From the NCBI GenBank assembly GCA_944382875.1, contig CALWNQ010000010.1:47736-111735 (forward strand): a DNA stretch of 64,000 nucleotides, written 5' to 3'. This stretch comes from an uncultured Clostridia bacterium (GTDB lineage Bacteria; Bacillota; Clostridia; Oscillospirales; Ruminococcaceae). Made by a program: the position numbers and the translations under genes. Position 1 is the first letter of the stretch. The number at the start of each line of letters is the position of its first letter. Positions 16,985 through 25,142 of this stretch are shown here, piece after piece. The notes under the pieces are model-generated. The model was not told where the DNA came from. It did not search any database and worked only from the letters and a program-made list of their open reading frames with translations.

Positions 16985-17317
16985 ATGAAAGAACCGATGA
17001 AAAATATTGCGAAATCCGAAGTGCTCCGGCTGAAAGAACAGATTTCCTATCAGCAGGGACAGGTTGTGAGCAAAACGCTCGCCCAAAATGACGCGGTGAG
17101 CGTCACCCTCTTCTCCTTTGACAAGGGGGAAGAAATCAGCAGCCACAAATCCGGCGGGGATGCTTTTGTCACCTGCCTGGACGGTGTGGGGCAGATTACC
17201 ATCGATGGTCAGGCGTATGAACTTTCCGAGGGGGATTCCATTGTGATGCCGGCCGGGCATCCGCACGCCGTTTTTGGGAAAGAACAGTTTAAAATGCTGC
17301 TGGTTGTGGTATTTTAA
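16985..17317 (+). CDS. Small cupin-domain protein
   Basis: 110 residues, a single cupin barrel. The first metal motif reads GEEISSHKSGGDAFVTCLDG, where one His of the usual HxH pair is replaced, and the second reads PAGHPHAVFG, which supplies two His residues. Small cupins of this sort often accompany Hcp and ferredoxin genes in clostridia; a role in binding a metal or handling nitrogen stress is possible but unproven. It lies within the HcpR-type operon; the 90-base gap to the next gene holds GC-rich dyads (palindrome at 17322-17335) but no T run. Confidence 0.85.
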   Translation: MKEPMKNIAKSEVLRLKEQISYQQGQVVSKTLAQNDAVSVTLFSFDKGEEISSHKSGGDAFVTCLDGVGQITIDGQAYELSEGDSIVMPAGHPHAVFGKEQFKMLLVVVF

Positions 17318-17407
17318 CGGAAAACGGCCGTTTTTCGGTGGCGGAAGGTATGATTTTCAGGCATCCGCCCATACTAAACACAAACCATAAAAAGGAGGAT
17401 GCTTTGT

Positions 17408-17596
17408 ATGAAGTATTTTGTGAACGATCAGTGTATCGGCTGCGGACTCTGCGCCCAGCTTTGCCCGGAGATTTTTGAAATGACCGATTCGGATACCGCA
17501 AAAGCGGCGGACCGGGAGGTTTTGCCGGAAGAAGAGGCTTCTGCTGCGGAAGCTTGCAGCAGCTGCCCGGTCAGCGCCATTCAGGCAGCTGAATAA
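17408..17596 (+). CDS. Small ferredoxin (4Fe-4S)
   Basis: 62 residues from ATG 17408, 9 bases after GGAGG; ATG 17399 is too close to that site. It has [12 protein letters not shown] and a C-terminal CSSCPVSAI. The cysteine count and short length fit a one-cluster ferredoxin of the clostridial/Thermotoga type. It is 16 bases ahead of hcp and is a second candidate electron carrier for Hcp. Confidence 0.92.
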   Translation: MKYFVNDQCIGCGLCAQLCPEIFEMTDSDTAKAADREVLPEEEASAAEACSSCPVSAIQAAE

Positions 17597-17612
17597 TCAG
17601 GAGGATCATTGG

Positions 17613-19244
17613 ATGGAAGAAAAGATGTTTTGTTATCAGTGCCAGGAAACGGCGGGATGCACCGGCTGTACCAAGGTAGGCATGTGCGGCAAACAGCCCG
17701 AAGTGGCGGCGATGCAAGATCTGCTCGTTTATGTCACCAAAGGGCTTGCCGCCGTGGCGGCTGCGCTGCGGAAAAAAGGGGAAGAGGTGCCGGACGGTAT
17801 CGGCCATCAGATTACCTTAAACCTGTTTACCACCATCACCAACGCGAACTTCGACCAGGATGCGATTATGGAGCGGATCCGGCAGACTTTGCAGCAAAAG
17901 CAGAAGCTGCTGGATAAACTGGGGAATGCCGCGCTCCCCGAGGCAGCTTTGTGGGACGGTTCCGGCGACTGGACGGAAAAAGCCCGCACGGTTGGGGTGC
18001 TTTCCACCAAGGACGAGGATATCCGTTCACTGCGGGAGCTGATTACCTATGGCTTAAAGGGGCTTTCGGCTTATACCAAGCATGCCAATGTCCTGCTCCA
18101 GGAGGACAGTGAAATCGACGCCTTTATCGAACGGGCTTTGGCGGCAACCCTTTCCGACTCCCTTTCGGCCGAGGAGCTGACTGCTCTGGTGCTCGAAACG
18201 GGCGAATACGGCGTCCGCGGAATGGCGCTGCTGGACAAGGCCAACACCGAAGCCTACGGCAACCCAAGAATTACAAAGGTGAATATTGGGGTGGGCAAAA
18301 ACCCCGGAATCCTTGTTTCCGGCCACGATCTGCGGGATATGGAGATGCTGCTGGAGCAGACGATGGGCACCGGTGTGGATGTTTATACCCATTCCGAGAT
18401 GCTCCCCGCCAACTATTACCCCGCTTTTCAGAAGTATCCCCATTTTGTCGGCAACTATGGCAACGCCTGGTGGAAACAAAAAGAGGAATTTGAATCCTTC
18501 CACGGCCCGATCCTGATGACCACCAACTGCATCGTCCCGCCCAAAGCCAGCTATCAGGACCGCCTTTACACCACCGGTGCCGCCGGTTATCCTGGCTGCA
18601 AGCACATCCCGGGCGAAATTGGGGAGAAGAAGGATTTCTCCCAGATTATTGAGCACGCAAAACGCTGCGCGCCGCCGGATGAAATTGAAACCGGCACCAT
18701 TGTGGGCGGCTTTGCCCATGCGCAGGTCTTTGCGTTGGCCGACAAGGTGGTGGATGCGGTGAAGTCCGGAGCGATCCGGAAATTTGTGGTGATGGCGGGC
18801 TGCGACGGGCGCGCCAAGAGCCGGGATTACTACACCCGCTTTGCGGAGGCACTGCCAAAGGATACGGTCATCTTAACTGCCGGTTGTGCCAAATACCGGT
18901 ACAACAAGCTCAATTTGGGTGAGATCGGCGGGATTCCCCGCGTTCTGGACGCCGGACAGTGCAACGACTCCTATTCTCTCGCCGTGATTGCACTCAAACT
19001 CAAGGAGATTTTCGGGGCAAAGGATATCAACGAGCTTCCCATTGTGTATAACATCGCCTGGTATGAGCAGAAAGCGGTCATCGTCCTGCTGGCCCTGCTT
19101 TCTCTGGGGGTGAAAAATATCCACCTCGGCCCGATGCTGCCAGCCTTTTTGTCGCCAAATGTGACAAACGTTTTGGTTTCCAAGTTTGGGATTTCCGGCA
19201 TTGGGACGGTGGAAGAGGATCTCCGCCTGTTTTTTGGGGAATAA
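17613..19244 (+). CDS. hcp: Hybrid-cluster protein (hydroxylamine reductase / nitric oxide reductase)
   Basis: 543 residues, normal length. The N-terminal cluster ligands are C7-x2-C10-x8-C19-x5-C25, the arrangement of the 4Fe-4S type Hcp of strict anaerobes rather than the 2Fe-2S E. coli type. The ligands of the hybrid 4Fe-2S-2O cluster are visible in [25 protein letters not shown] and AGCDGRAK. Hcp reduces nitric oxide to nitrous oxide and hydroxylamine to ammonia and protects against nitrosative stress. It ends the operon with two ferredoxins, a cupin and the divergent HcpR-like regulator. A strong terminator follows. Confidence 0.97.
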   Translation: MEEKMFCYQCQETAGCTGCTKVGMCGKQPEVAAMQDLLVYVTKGLAAVAAALRKKGEEVPDGIGHQITLNLFTTITNANFDQDAIMERIRQTLQQKQKLLDKLGNAALPEAALWDGSGDWTEKARTVGVLSTKDEDIRSLRELITYGLKGLSAYTKHANVLLQEDSEIDAFIERALAATLSDSLSAEELTALVLETGEYGVRGMALLDKANTEAYGNPRITKVNIGVGKNPGILVSGHDLRDMEMLLEQTMGTGVDVYTHSEMLPANYYPAFQKYPHFVGNYGNAWWKQKEEFESFHGPILMTTNCIVPPKASYQDRLYTTGAAGYPGCKHIPGEIGEKKDFSQIIEHAKRCAPPDEIETGTIVGGFAHAQVFALADKVVDAVKSGAIRKFVVMAGCDGRAKSRDYYTRFAEALPKDTVILTAGCAKYRYNKLNLGEIGGIPRVLDAGQCNDSYSLAVIALKLKEIFGAKDINELPIVYNIAWYEQKAVIVLLALLSLGVKNIHLGPMLPAFLSPNVTNVLVSKFGISGIGTVEEDLRLFFGE

Positions 19245-19261
19245 TCCCCGTCCTGTTTCTT

Positions 19262-19291
19262 CCCGGGGCACGCTGTGCTCCGGGATTTTTT
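19262..19291 (+). terminator. Intrinsic terminator after hcp
   Basis: CCCGGGGCAC pairs with GTGCTCCGGG (one mismatch) around GCT, followed by ATTTTTT. Confidence 0.88.
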
Positions 19292-19346
19292 GCGCTTTTT
19301 TGTCGGTTGGATGCGGGAAAGGTCGATTTTGTTTATGGAAATTTAA

Positions 19347-19407
19347 CACAAATCAATCGCTCCTGATTTGTGAAGCATTGACAAGAGGACAGGCTGGGGA
19401 GTATAAT
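19347..19407 (+). promoter_or_regulatory. Promoter with upstream inverted repeat
   Basis: A perfect 9-base inverted repeat with an 8-base spacer (CACAAATCA at 19347-19355, TGATTTGTG at 19364-19372) sits just upstream of TTGACA (19378) and TATAAT (19402), spaced 18. The dyad is centred about 54 bases before the predicted start, an activator-type position. The protein that binds it is not known. Confidence 0.65.
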
Positions 19408-19434
19408 TTTATCATAAAATATTTTCGATGGGTG

Positions 19435-20828
19435 ATGAATATGAATAAAATCAAGCGGAGCACCTGGATTTGGGGCGGCATCCTTTTGCTGATTGGAATT
19501 CTGATTTACATCCTCAATCTTTTTACCCCGCTCTGTGCCGATGACCTGACTTATACCAGGTCTTATGCCACCGGGGAGCCGCTTTCCTCGATTTGGGATG
19601 TTGTGCTTTCCCAATACGCCCACTATTTCAGCACCAACGGGCGGAGTGTCCTTCACTTTTTGGGGCAGCTGTTCCTGCTGATGGGCAAGCCGGTTTTTAA
19701 TGTCATCAATGCAGTAGCGTATATGGGGCTTTGCTGTGTGATTGTCTTCCTTTCGTTTGGGAGGCTCAAGGGGGCGGCTTTGGGATGGGTGGCCGCCGCC
19801 CATATTGGGCTATGGATTCTCGCGCCCGGCTTTGCAGACAGCTTTTTGTGGCTGATTGGGGCGGCAAACTATCTCTATGGTATTTTGCTTGTTTGCCTCT
19901 ATCTGATTCCGCTCAGACAAATTTCTTTGCGGGAAGCATCGCGGGAGTTCCGGTTTTTGGGGAAAAAGGAGCTCCTTTTGGCGGTGGGATTTTTGGCGGC
20001 CGGGCTGTTGGCCGGCTGGACCAACGAGAATACCGGCCCCGCACTCTGCGGGATGGTGGTGCTTTTCCTCATCTATTTTAAGCTGTCGGGCAGACCGCTT
20101 CATCTGTGGATGTTTACCGGGTTGATTGGCAATATCGCGGGTGCGCTGCTGGTGCTGCTTTCGCCCGCACAGCAGAACCGGATGGATTACTACGGCGGCG
20201 CCGGGACAATCGCAGACTGGATTAAAAGGGAATCGAAATCGGCCATGATGCCTGGGATTACCTGTTGCCGCTTATTCTGCTCTGGGCAGTTTTGGCCGCC
20301 GTTTTCTGCTATCAGAACCGGGAAAAATCCTGGAAAGAAAAGTTTTTCCGGGCCTGCCCCAGTTTGATTTTGGGCTGCAGCGCCGCTGCTTCTACGGCTG
20401 CGATGGCGATTGCTCCTTATTTTCCGCTGCGGGCCTGGAGCGGAATTCTGGTGCTTGCGATGGTCTCCACCGGGATGCTGGCCACCGAGGTGGACTTTTC
20501 CCACCCGATGTTCCGCTGGGCAGGCCGCGCGGCGATTGGGGTGCTGTTGGTGAGCTTTTTGATCAGCTACAACGCCGCTGTCCGCGATGTCGTCCGGACC
20601 TACCACGAAGACCAGGAGCGGAACGCCTACATCCTTTCGGAAAAGGCAAAAGGGAATATGGACATCACCATTCCCGCCATCAAAGGGGAAACCAAATATA
20701 GCGTCTTTGTTTCCGCCGGCGACCTTGAGTACGATCCCGCCCACTGGCACAACGCCCAGATTGCCGATTACTTTGGGGTGGACCTCATCCGCAGGGCGCC
20801 CGAGGAAGAGACAACCGGACAATCATGA
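19435..20828 (+). pseudogene. DUF6056-like multi-pass membrane protein, frameshifted
   Basis: The reading frame from ATG 19435 encodes a signal/anchor helix, the conserved PLCADDLTY and further membrane helices up to ADWIKR, then runs off into non-homologous sequence. The continuation (GIEIGHDAWDYLLPLILLWA and four more helices, to the TGA at 20828) is in another frame. The two join perfectly if one G is restored in AAAAGGG at 20224-20230. Total length would be about 465 residues. The gene looks otherwise undamaged, so this is a recent one-base deletion, phase variation at a short G run, or a sequence error. The function of DUF6056 proteins is unknown; they resemble membrane glycosyltransferase or envelope-polysaccharide proteins. 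Confidence 0.75.
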
Positions 20829-20834
20829 AAAAAG

Positions 20835-20854
20835 CCACCCAATTGGGTGGTTTT
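20835..20854. terminator. Bidirectional terminator
   Basis: CCACCCAATTGGGTGG is a perfect palindrome with AAAAAAG before and TTTTCTTTT after, so it can end transcription from both the DUF6056 gene and the convergent URO-D gene. Confidence 0.85.
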
Positions 20855-20857
20855 CTT

Positions 20858-21874
20858 TTATCGCTGTTTGTAGGCTTCGTCATACAGAGCCGCCAGGCTT
20901 TCGAGCGGGCAGTCCCGGTTGATTCCGTTGCCGGCGGTGAAGAGATACCGCCCGTTTTCTCCCTGGAATACCCGGTTCATATAACGGACTTCCTCCCGCA
21001 CTTCCTCCGGTGTGCCGAACGGGATGGTTTTCTGAACGTCAAATCCGGCCCAGAAACAGATTTTGTCCCCGAATTTGCGGACAATCTCCTGCTCGTCCAT
21101 TGTGTATTTCTGGATGGGATGGAGAACGTCCAGCCCGATTTCCAGAAAGCTTGGGATGAACTTTTCAATGCACCCGCAGGCATGCAGCCAGAAATCCATC
21201 TGCAGGGAATGAATTTTATCCGAAATCTCCTGGTAATAAGGCTTATAGAATTCGTCAAAGATTGCCTGAGAGAAGAATTGGCTGTTCTGCGTTCCGATGT
21301 CGTCGCTTGTCAGGATCGCGTCGGCGCCAAGCTCCAGCCGGGCGCGTTCGATCATCCGCAGATAAAAGTCGGTGACTGCCCGGAACAGACGGTGCACTTC
21401 ATCGGGGTATTCGTAATAGTCGGTCAGCGCGTTGGTCATCCCTCGCAGCTGCCAGTGCCGCTCAAACAGGCAGTACCACCAGTGCGCGATCCGATAACGG
21501 CCGTCCGGTGCCGGAGCCTGTGGGATCAGGCCGGGATAATCCGGGCTTGGGAACTTTGCCAGCACTTCGTCCAGCATCCCCCAGTCACTAAGGGCGCCCC
21601 GTTCGTCTAATCCCGCGTTTTCATCCAGCTGATATGCCGCGTTGATCCACCGGTAGCTTGGATCGTCCGGCGGCGCCTGGGTGGCGTCGGGAATCCGCAG
21701 CGAAATGATCTCCACATCTTCGGGATACCGGTTTGTGATCTCCCGAACCTTCTCCGGATCCGGAAAATCCTCCGCGTGCGTCCAGAAATGCAGCGCCACC
21801 GGAACGCGCGGAGCCTTTTTTCTGCCGTGAATGACGTCGGATACCTCTTTTTTTGTCAGTGCGGTAAGTTCCAT
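20858..21874 (-). CDS. Uroporphyrinogen decarboxylase (URO-D) superfamily protein
   Basis: 338 residues. The fold is that of the URO-D/MtaA superfamily: an HxCG zinc motif appears as LHACGCIEKF and a late GNGINRDCPLESL segment is in the position of the second cysteine region. It lacks the substrate arginines of true heme-pathway HemE, so it is more likely a methyltransferase of the corrinoid-linked kind or a related enzyme acting on a small molecule. It is divergent from an SDR gene and next to a ROK-controlled sugar operon. No corrinoid-binding protein gene is in the window. Reaction unknown. Confidence 0.85.
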   Translation of the reverse strand: MELTALTKKEVSDVIHGRKKAPRVPVALHFWTHAEDFPDPEKVREITNRYPEDVEIISLRIPDATQAPPDDPSYRWINAAYQLDENAGLDERGALSDWGMLDEVLAKFPSPDYPGLIPQAPAPDGRYRIAHWWYCLFERHWQLRGMTNALTDYYEYPDEVHRLFRAVTDFYLRMIERARLELGADAILTSDDIGTQNSQFFSQAIFDEFYKPYYQEISDKIHSLQMDFWLHACGCIEKFIPSFLEIGLDVLHPIQKYTMDEQEIVRKFGDKICFWAGFDVQKTIPFGTPEEVREEVRYMNRVFQGENGRYLFTAGNGINRDCPLESLAALYDEAYKQR

Positions 21875-21906
21875 TCTGTGCTTCGCTCCTTTAAGTGTTT
21901 TCTACC

Positions 21907-21935
21907 ACTATACCATCCCGGCGGAATTTTTGCAA
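21907..21935 (-). promoter_or_regulatory. Promoter of the URO-D gene
   Basis: On the minus strand TTGCAA and TATAGT are 17 bases apart, about 30 bases before an AAAGGAG ribosome site. The divergent SDR gene has TATAAT near 21981-21986. Confidence 0.75.
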
Positions 21936-22022
21936 GTTTTTATTCGACTGAGGAAAAGCTGGATTCATCCGATTTTCTATGCTATAATAAAAAAAATTCA
22001 TTTTGTTTCAAGGAGGATTATG

Positions 22023-22730
22023 ATGATATTTTTAGATCGGACAGCGGTTATTACCGGCGGAGCTGGGGGGATTGGGAAGGAGATTGCGGAGCAGTTTCGC
22101 AGGGAAGGCGCAAAAGTGTGCGTCATTGACCGGATTCCCAACGAATATTTTACCGGTGATGTGGGGGATCCGGCTGTGCTGGAGGAATTTGCCCGCCGTG
22201 TGATTGCCGACTGCGGGAAGGTGGATTTTCTGGTCAACAACGTGCCGCCGCTGATGAAGGGAATTGACAGCTGTTCCTATGAGGAGTTCAACGAGGCGCT
22301 GCGGGTTGGAGTCAGCGCGCCGTTTTATCTCACCAAGCTGCTGGTGCCGCATTTTGCGCCGGGCGCTTCGGTGGTGAACATTTCCTCTTCCCGCGACCGG
22401 ATGAGCCAGCCCCAGACCGAGAGCTACACCGCCGCAAAAGGTGGGATTTCCGCGCTCACCCATGCGCTTGCAGTCAGTCTTGCCGGAAAAGTGCGGGTTA
22501 ACTCCATTTCCCCCGGCTGGATTGACACCGCTTTTACCCGTTATGAGGGTCCCGACGCCTTTCAGCAGCCGGCCGGACGGGTGGGAAATCCCGCCGACAT
22601 TGCCGCTATGGTTCTTTTTCTTTGTTCGGACAAAGCGGGATTTATTACTGGAGAGAATATCTGCATCGATGGCGGAATGACCCGTCAGATGATCTACCAT
22701 GGCGACTGCGGCTGGAGACTGGAGGATTAG
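22023..22730 (+). CDS. SDR-family oxidoreductase
   Basis: 235 residues; ATG 22023 is 6 bases after AGGAGG (ATG 22020 is also possible). Classical short-chain dehydrogenase features: cofactor loop TGGAGGIGKEI, the NNVPP version of the NNAG motif, catalytic Ser in NISSSRDR, Tyr and Lys in YTAAKGG and SPGWIDT. It probably oxidises a sugar or polyol with NAD(P). It converges on, and overlaps by 4 bases, the ROK regulator gene, and its promoter is shared with the URO-D gene. Confidence 0.9.
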   Translation: MIFLDRTAVITGGAGGIGKEIAEQFRREGAKVCVIDRIPNEYFTGDVGDPAVLEEFARRVIADCGKVDFLVNNVPPLMKGIDSCSYEEFNEALRVGVSAPFYLTKLLVPHFAPGASVVNISSSRDRMSQPQTESYTAAKGGISALTHALAVSLAGKVRVNSISPGWIDTAFTRYEGPDAFQQPAGRVGNPADIAAMVLFLCSDKAGFITGENICIDGGMTRQMIYHGDCGWRLED

Positions 22731-23944
22731 GCTTGCTGCGGACTGGGGGAAAGCTCCCCGCGGAAAATCCGGTCGAGCAGCATCCCGATACTCCCATAGA
22801 GCGGTGAGTCTGCACCGAAGCCGGACTGCACCGCCCGGCACGGCTGCGAAGAGGCGAGCGGAGCCTTTTCATTCACCAGGCGGGCAAGAGTGTCCGGCAA
22901 AAAGCGCCCTTCCGGCCGGGAAGAGCCGGATAGAATGAGCAGCCGGATATCGAGCTGGGTGATGAGGTTGGTGCAGGCCGCCGCCAGATAGCGGCAGTAT
23001 TCGGTGACAACCGCCATCGCCAAAACATCGCCTTCATCGGCCAGCGCGGCCGTTTCCGGCAGCGACGGCGGTTCTTCCCGGAAGAGCGGATGCTCCGGCA
23101 GACTCTGGCGGAGGTGGGAAAACTGCTCCAAAATGGCCGGGATGCTGGCATAAAGCTCTAGACAGCCGTTGTTGCCGCAGGCGCATTTTGGCCCCGCAAA
23201 ATTGATCGACATGTGCCCCAGTTCCCCGCTTTGGCCGGTTTCGCCGTTATAAAGCCGGTTTTCGAGGTAGAATCCCGCCCCGATCCCGTTGTAGGCCGAG
23301 ATGTAGACAAAGTTTTCCTCCTCCCGGCCTTTGCCGAACAGCTTTTCCGCAATCGCTCCGGCGGTTGCGTCGTTGCAGAGAAAGCAGCGCAGTCCGGTCT
23401 GCTCCTCCACAAAGCGGCAGATGGGGAAGCAGAACGGTTCGGTGAAGAAATGGTGCGGGTTTAACAGGCTTCCTTCGGTTGTGTTGACCGGCCCGACGCA
23501 GGAAATTCCCGCCGCCAGCACCGGCTTTTTGGCTTGGGAGAGGCACTCCCGGCAGAGCGCTGAGAGTTTTTCCCGGAACAGGCCGGGCGAAATCAGCCCG
23601 TGGAAACGGTAGGCGCAGTCGGTTTGGATTTTTCCGCAGAGGTCCGAGAGGATCACCCGCAGGCAGCCCCGCTGGATCAGCACTCCGCAGAGCAGCGGCG
23701 CCTTTGGCGACAGCGAAAGCCCGATCGACTTCCGTCCGCCCGTTTCGGCCGGGATCGGCTCCGATTCGGTGAGGATTTCCGCTTCGATCAGCTCGGACAC
23801 AATATTGGTCAGGGTGGTTTTGGTCAGCCCCAGGCTCCGCGCAATTTCGGCCCGGGAGCGGAGTCCGCCGTTTAGTACCGCACGCAGCACCAGCGCGCGG
23901 TTTTTCTCTTTGATGGTCTGCTGCCGGGAACCGGTCTGCTGCAT
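22727..23944 (-). CDS. ROK-family transcriptional repressor
   Basis: 405 residues from ATG 23944, 8 bases after AAAGGAG; an upstream in-frame ATG at 24001 has no ribosome site. Residues about 12-70 are a winged helix (SRAEIARSLGLTKTTLTNIV). The rest is a ROK sugar-kinase fold with the zinc signature CACGNNGCLE and GELGHMSINF. As usual for ROK repressors, the sugar-binding fold should sense a pathway sugar. It is divergent from the five-gene GH38/kinase/isomerase operon, and two copies of AAGTTTATTAAC flank the shared promoters. Confidence 0.92.
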   Translation of the reverse strand: MQQTGSRQQTIKEKNRALVLRAVLNGGLRSRAEIARSLGLTKTTLTNIVSELIEAEILTESEPIPAETGGRKSIGLSLSPKAPLLCGVLIQRGCLRVILSDLCGKIQTDCAYRFHGLISPGLFREKLSALCRECLSQAKKPVLAAGISCVGPVNTTEGSLLNPHHFFTEPFCFPICRFVEEQTGLRCFLCNDATAGAIAEKLFGKGREEENFVYISAYNGIGAGFYLENRLYNGETGQSGELGHMSINFAGPKCACGNNGCLELYASIPAILEQFSHLRQSLPEHPLFREEPPSLPETAALADEGDVLAMAVVTEYCRYLAAACTNLITQLDIRLLILSGSSRPEGRFLPDTLARLVNEKAPLASSQPCRAVQSGFGADSPLYGSIGMLLDRIFRGELSPSPQQA

Positions 23945-23972
23945 CCCGTCATCTCCTTTTGCGTTTTTCCTT

Positions 23973-24001
23973 ATTATACCGAAATTTTTTGCAAAAGTCA
24001 A
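23973..24001 (-). promoter_or_regulatory. Promoter of the ROK gene
   Basis: On the minus strand TTGACT and TATAAT are 17 bases apart. The 12-base element AAGTTTATTAAC (24004-24015) begins 2 bases upstream of the -35 box. Confidence 0.82.
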
Positions 24002-24078
24002 GAAAGTTTATTAACGCTGCGATTTCCTGTGTGAAATTGCAGAAAAACTTCTTTTTTAAAAGGAATTTTCCGAATCTA

Positions 24079-24132
24079 TTGACAAATGAATGCTTTTGCG
24101 GTTTAATGATAGTAAAGGAAGTTTATTAACTT
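24079..24132 (+). promoter_or_regulatory. Promoter and operator of the GH38/kinase/isomerase operon
   Basis: TTGACA (24079) and TTTAAT (24102) are 17 bases apart, giving a start near 24114. The palindrome AAGTTTATTAACTT (24119-24132) lies directly downstream at about +5 to +18, a repressor position, and repeats the AAGTTTATTAAC found beside the ROK promoter at 24004. Both are probably bound by the ROK protein. Confidence 0.75.
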
Positions 24133-24169
24133 CTATGAGCGGATTTTAACCAACACAGGAGGAATGATG

Positions 24170-25129
24170 ATGGAAATTTTAAGACCCCGGCAGTTCGATA
24201 TGGCCGGCACCAAAACCTATGACGCGCGGGAACGCACAAATCTCGTCCGGATTGACAATCTGGCAAAGCTCTCCGATCCGATCGACCTTTTCCCGGGGGA
24301 GGAACTGCGGGAAGTTGCCCAAAAAATCCGGGAGGCACGCGAAAACGGACGTCCGGTTATCCTTTTTTACGGCGCGCATGTCATCAAGTGCGGCCTTTCC
24401 CGCTATCTGATTGATCTGATCCAGCGCGGCATGATTACCCATCTGGCTTCCAACGGGGCCGGGAGCATCCACGACTTTGAGCTCTGCTACCTGGGCGGGA
24501 CTTCGGAGTATGTGCCCACCGCCATCGAAGACGGCTCCTTTGGCATGTGGGAGCAGACCGGCGCCTGGATGAACGAAGCGATCAAAGAAGGCGCCGCCGA
24601 CGGCTGCGGCTACGGCGAATCGCTCGCGCGGTATGTCGACCGCCATCCCGACCGCTTCCCCTACCGGGACGACTGCGTTTTCTACCAGGCTTACACCCAC
24701 GGCGTGCCGGAAACCTATCATGTCACCATCGGCACCGACATCATCCACGAGCATCCGTCGGCTGACTTTGGGGCGATCGGCACCGCTTCCGGCCGCGATT
24801 TCCTGATGTTCGTCGAGTCTCTCAAGGAGCTGGAAGGCGGCGTTTTCTTAAACGTCGGCTCGGCGGTGACCGGCGCGGAGGTCTTTTTGAAAGCCCTTTC
24901 GATGGTCCGCAACCACGGCTACCTCACCCAGAAAATCACCACCGCCAACTTTGACATCATCCCGCTGGGCGACTACAAATCGGATGTGAGCAAGGACCAC
25001 TTCCACTACTACTACCGCCCCCGCAAAAACATTATGAACCGCCCGGTGAGTATGGGCGGCACAGGCTATTACATCTGCGGCAACCACATGCAGACCATCC
25101 CCACTTTGTGGAAGCTGCTGACCGAGTGA
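24170..25129 (+). CDS. Conserved protein of unknown function, possibly deoxyhypusine-synthase-like fold
   Basis: 319 residues; ATG 24170 is 7 bases after AGGAGG (24164 and 24167 are in-frame alternatives). I do not recognise a characterised enzyme. Distinct segments are VILFYGAHVIK, HLASNGAGSIHDFE, GGTSEYV and a late DHFHYYYRPRKN. The NGAG-IHDFE and GTSE pattern recalls deoxyhypusine synthase-like Rossmann proteins; this is a weak resemblance, not an assignment. It is the first gene of a ROK-regulated operon with an HldE-like kinase 13 bases downstream, a GH38 mannosidase, a HAD phosphatase and a GmhA-like isomerase, so it probably acts on a sugar or sugar phosphate. Confidence 0.8.
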   Translation: MEILRPRQFDMAGTKTYDARERTNLVRIDNLAKLSDPIDLFPGEELREVAQKIREARENGRPVILFYGAHVIKCGLSRYLIDLIQRGMITHLASNGAGSIHDFELCYLGGTSEYVPTAIEDGSFGMWEQTGAWMNEAIKEGAADGCGYGESLARYVDRHPDRFPYRDDCVFYQAYTHGVPETYHVTIGTDIIHEHPSADFGAIGTASGRDFLMFVESLKELEGGVFLNVGSAVTGAEVFLKALSMVRNHGYLTQKITTANFDIIPLGDYKSDVSKDHFHYYYRPRKNIMNRPVSMGGTGYYICGNHMQTIPTLWKLLTE

Positions 25130-25142
25130 GGAGGGAAGTGCC

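Noticed and set aside
16985..17407. Riboswitch between cupin and small ferredoxin
   Set aside because: The gap has GC-rich dyads but no recognisable aptamer core and no T-run terminator.
20221..20265. Programmed -1 frameshift in the DUF6056-type gene
   Set aside because: The codon phase at AAAAGGG does not fit the X-XXY-YYZ slippery pattern and no downstream stem is evident; a one-base deletion is simpler.
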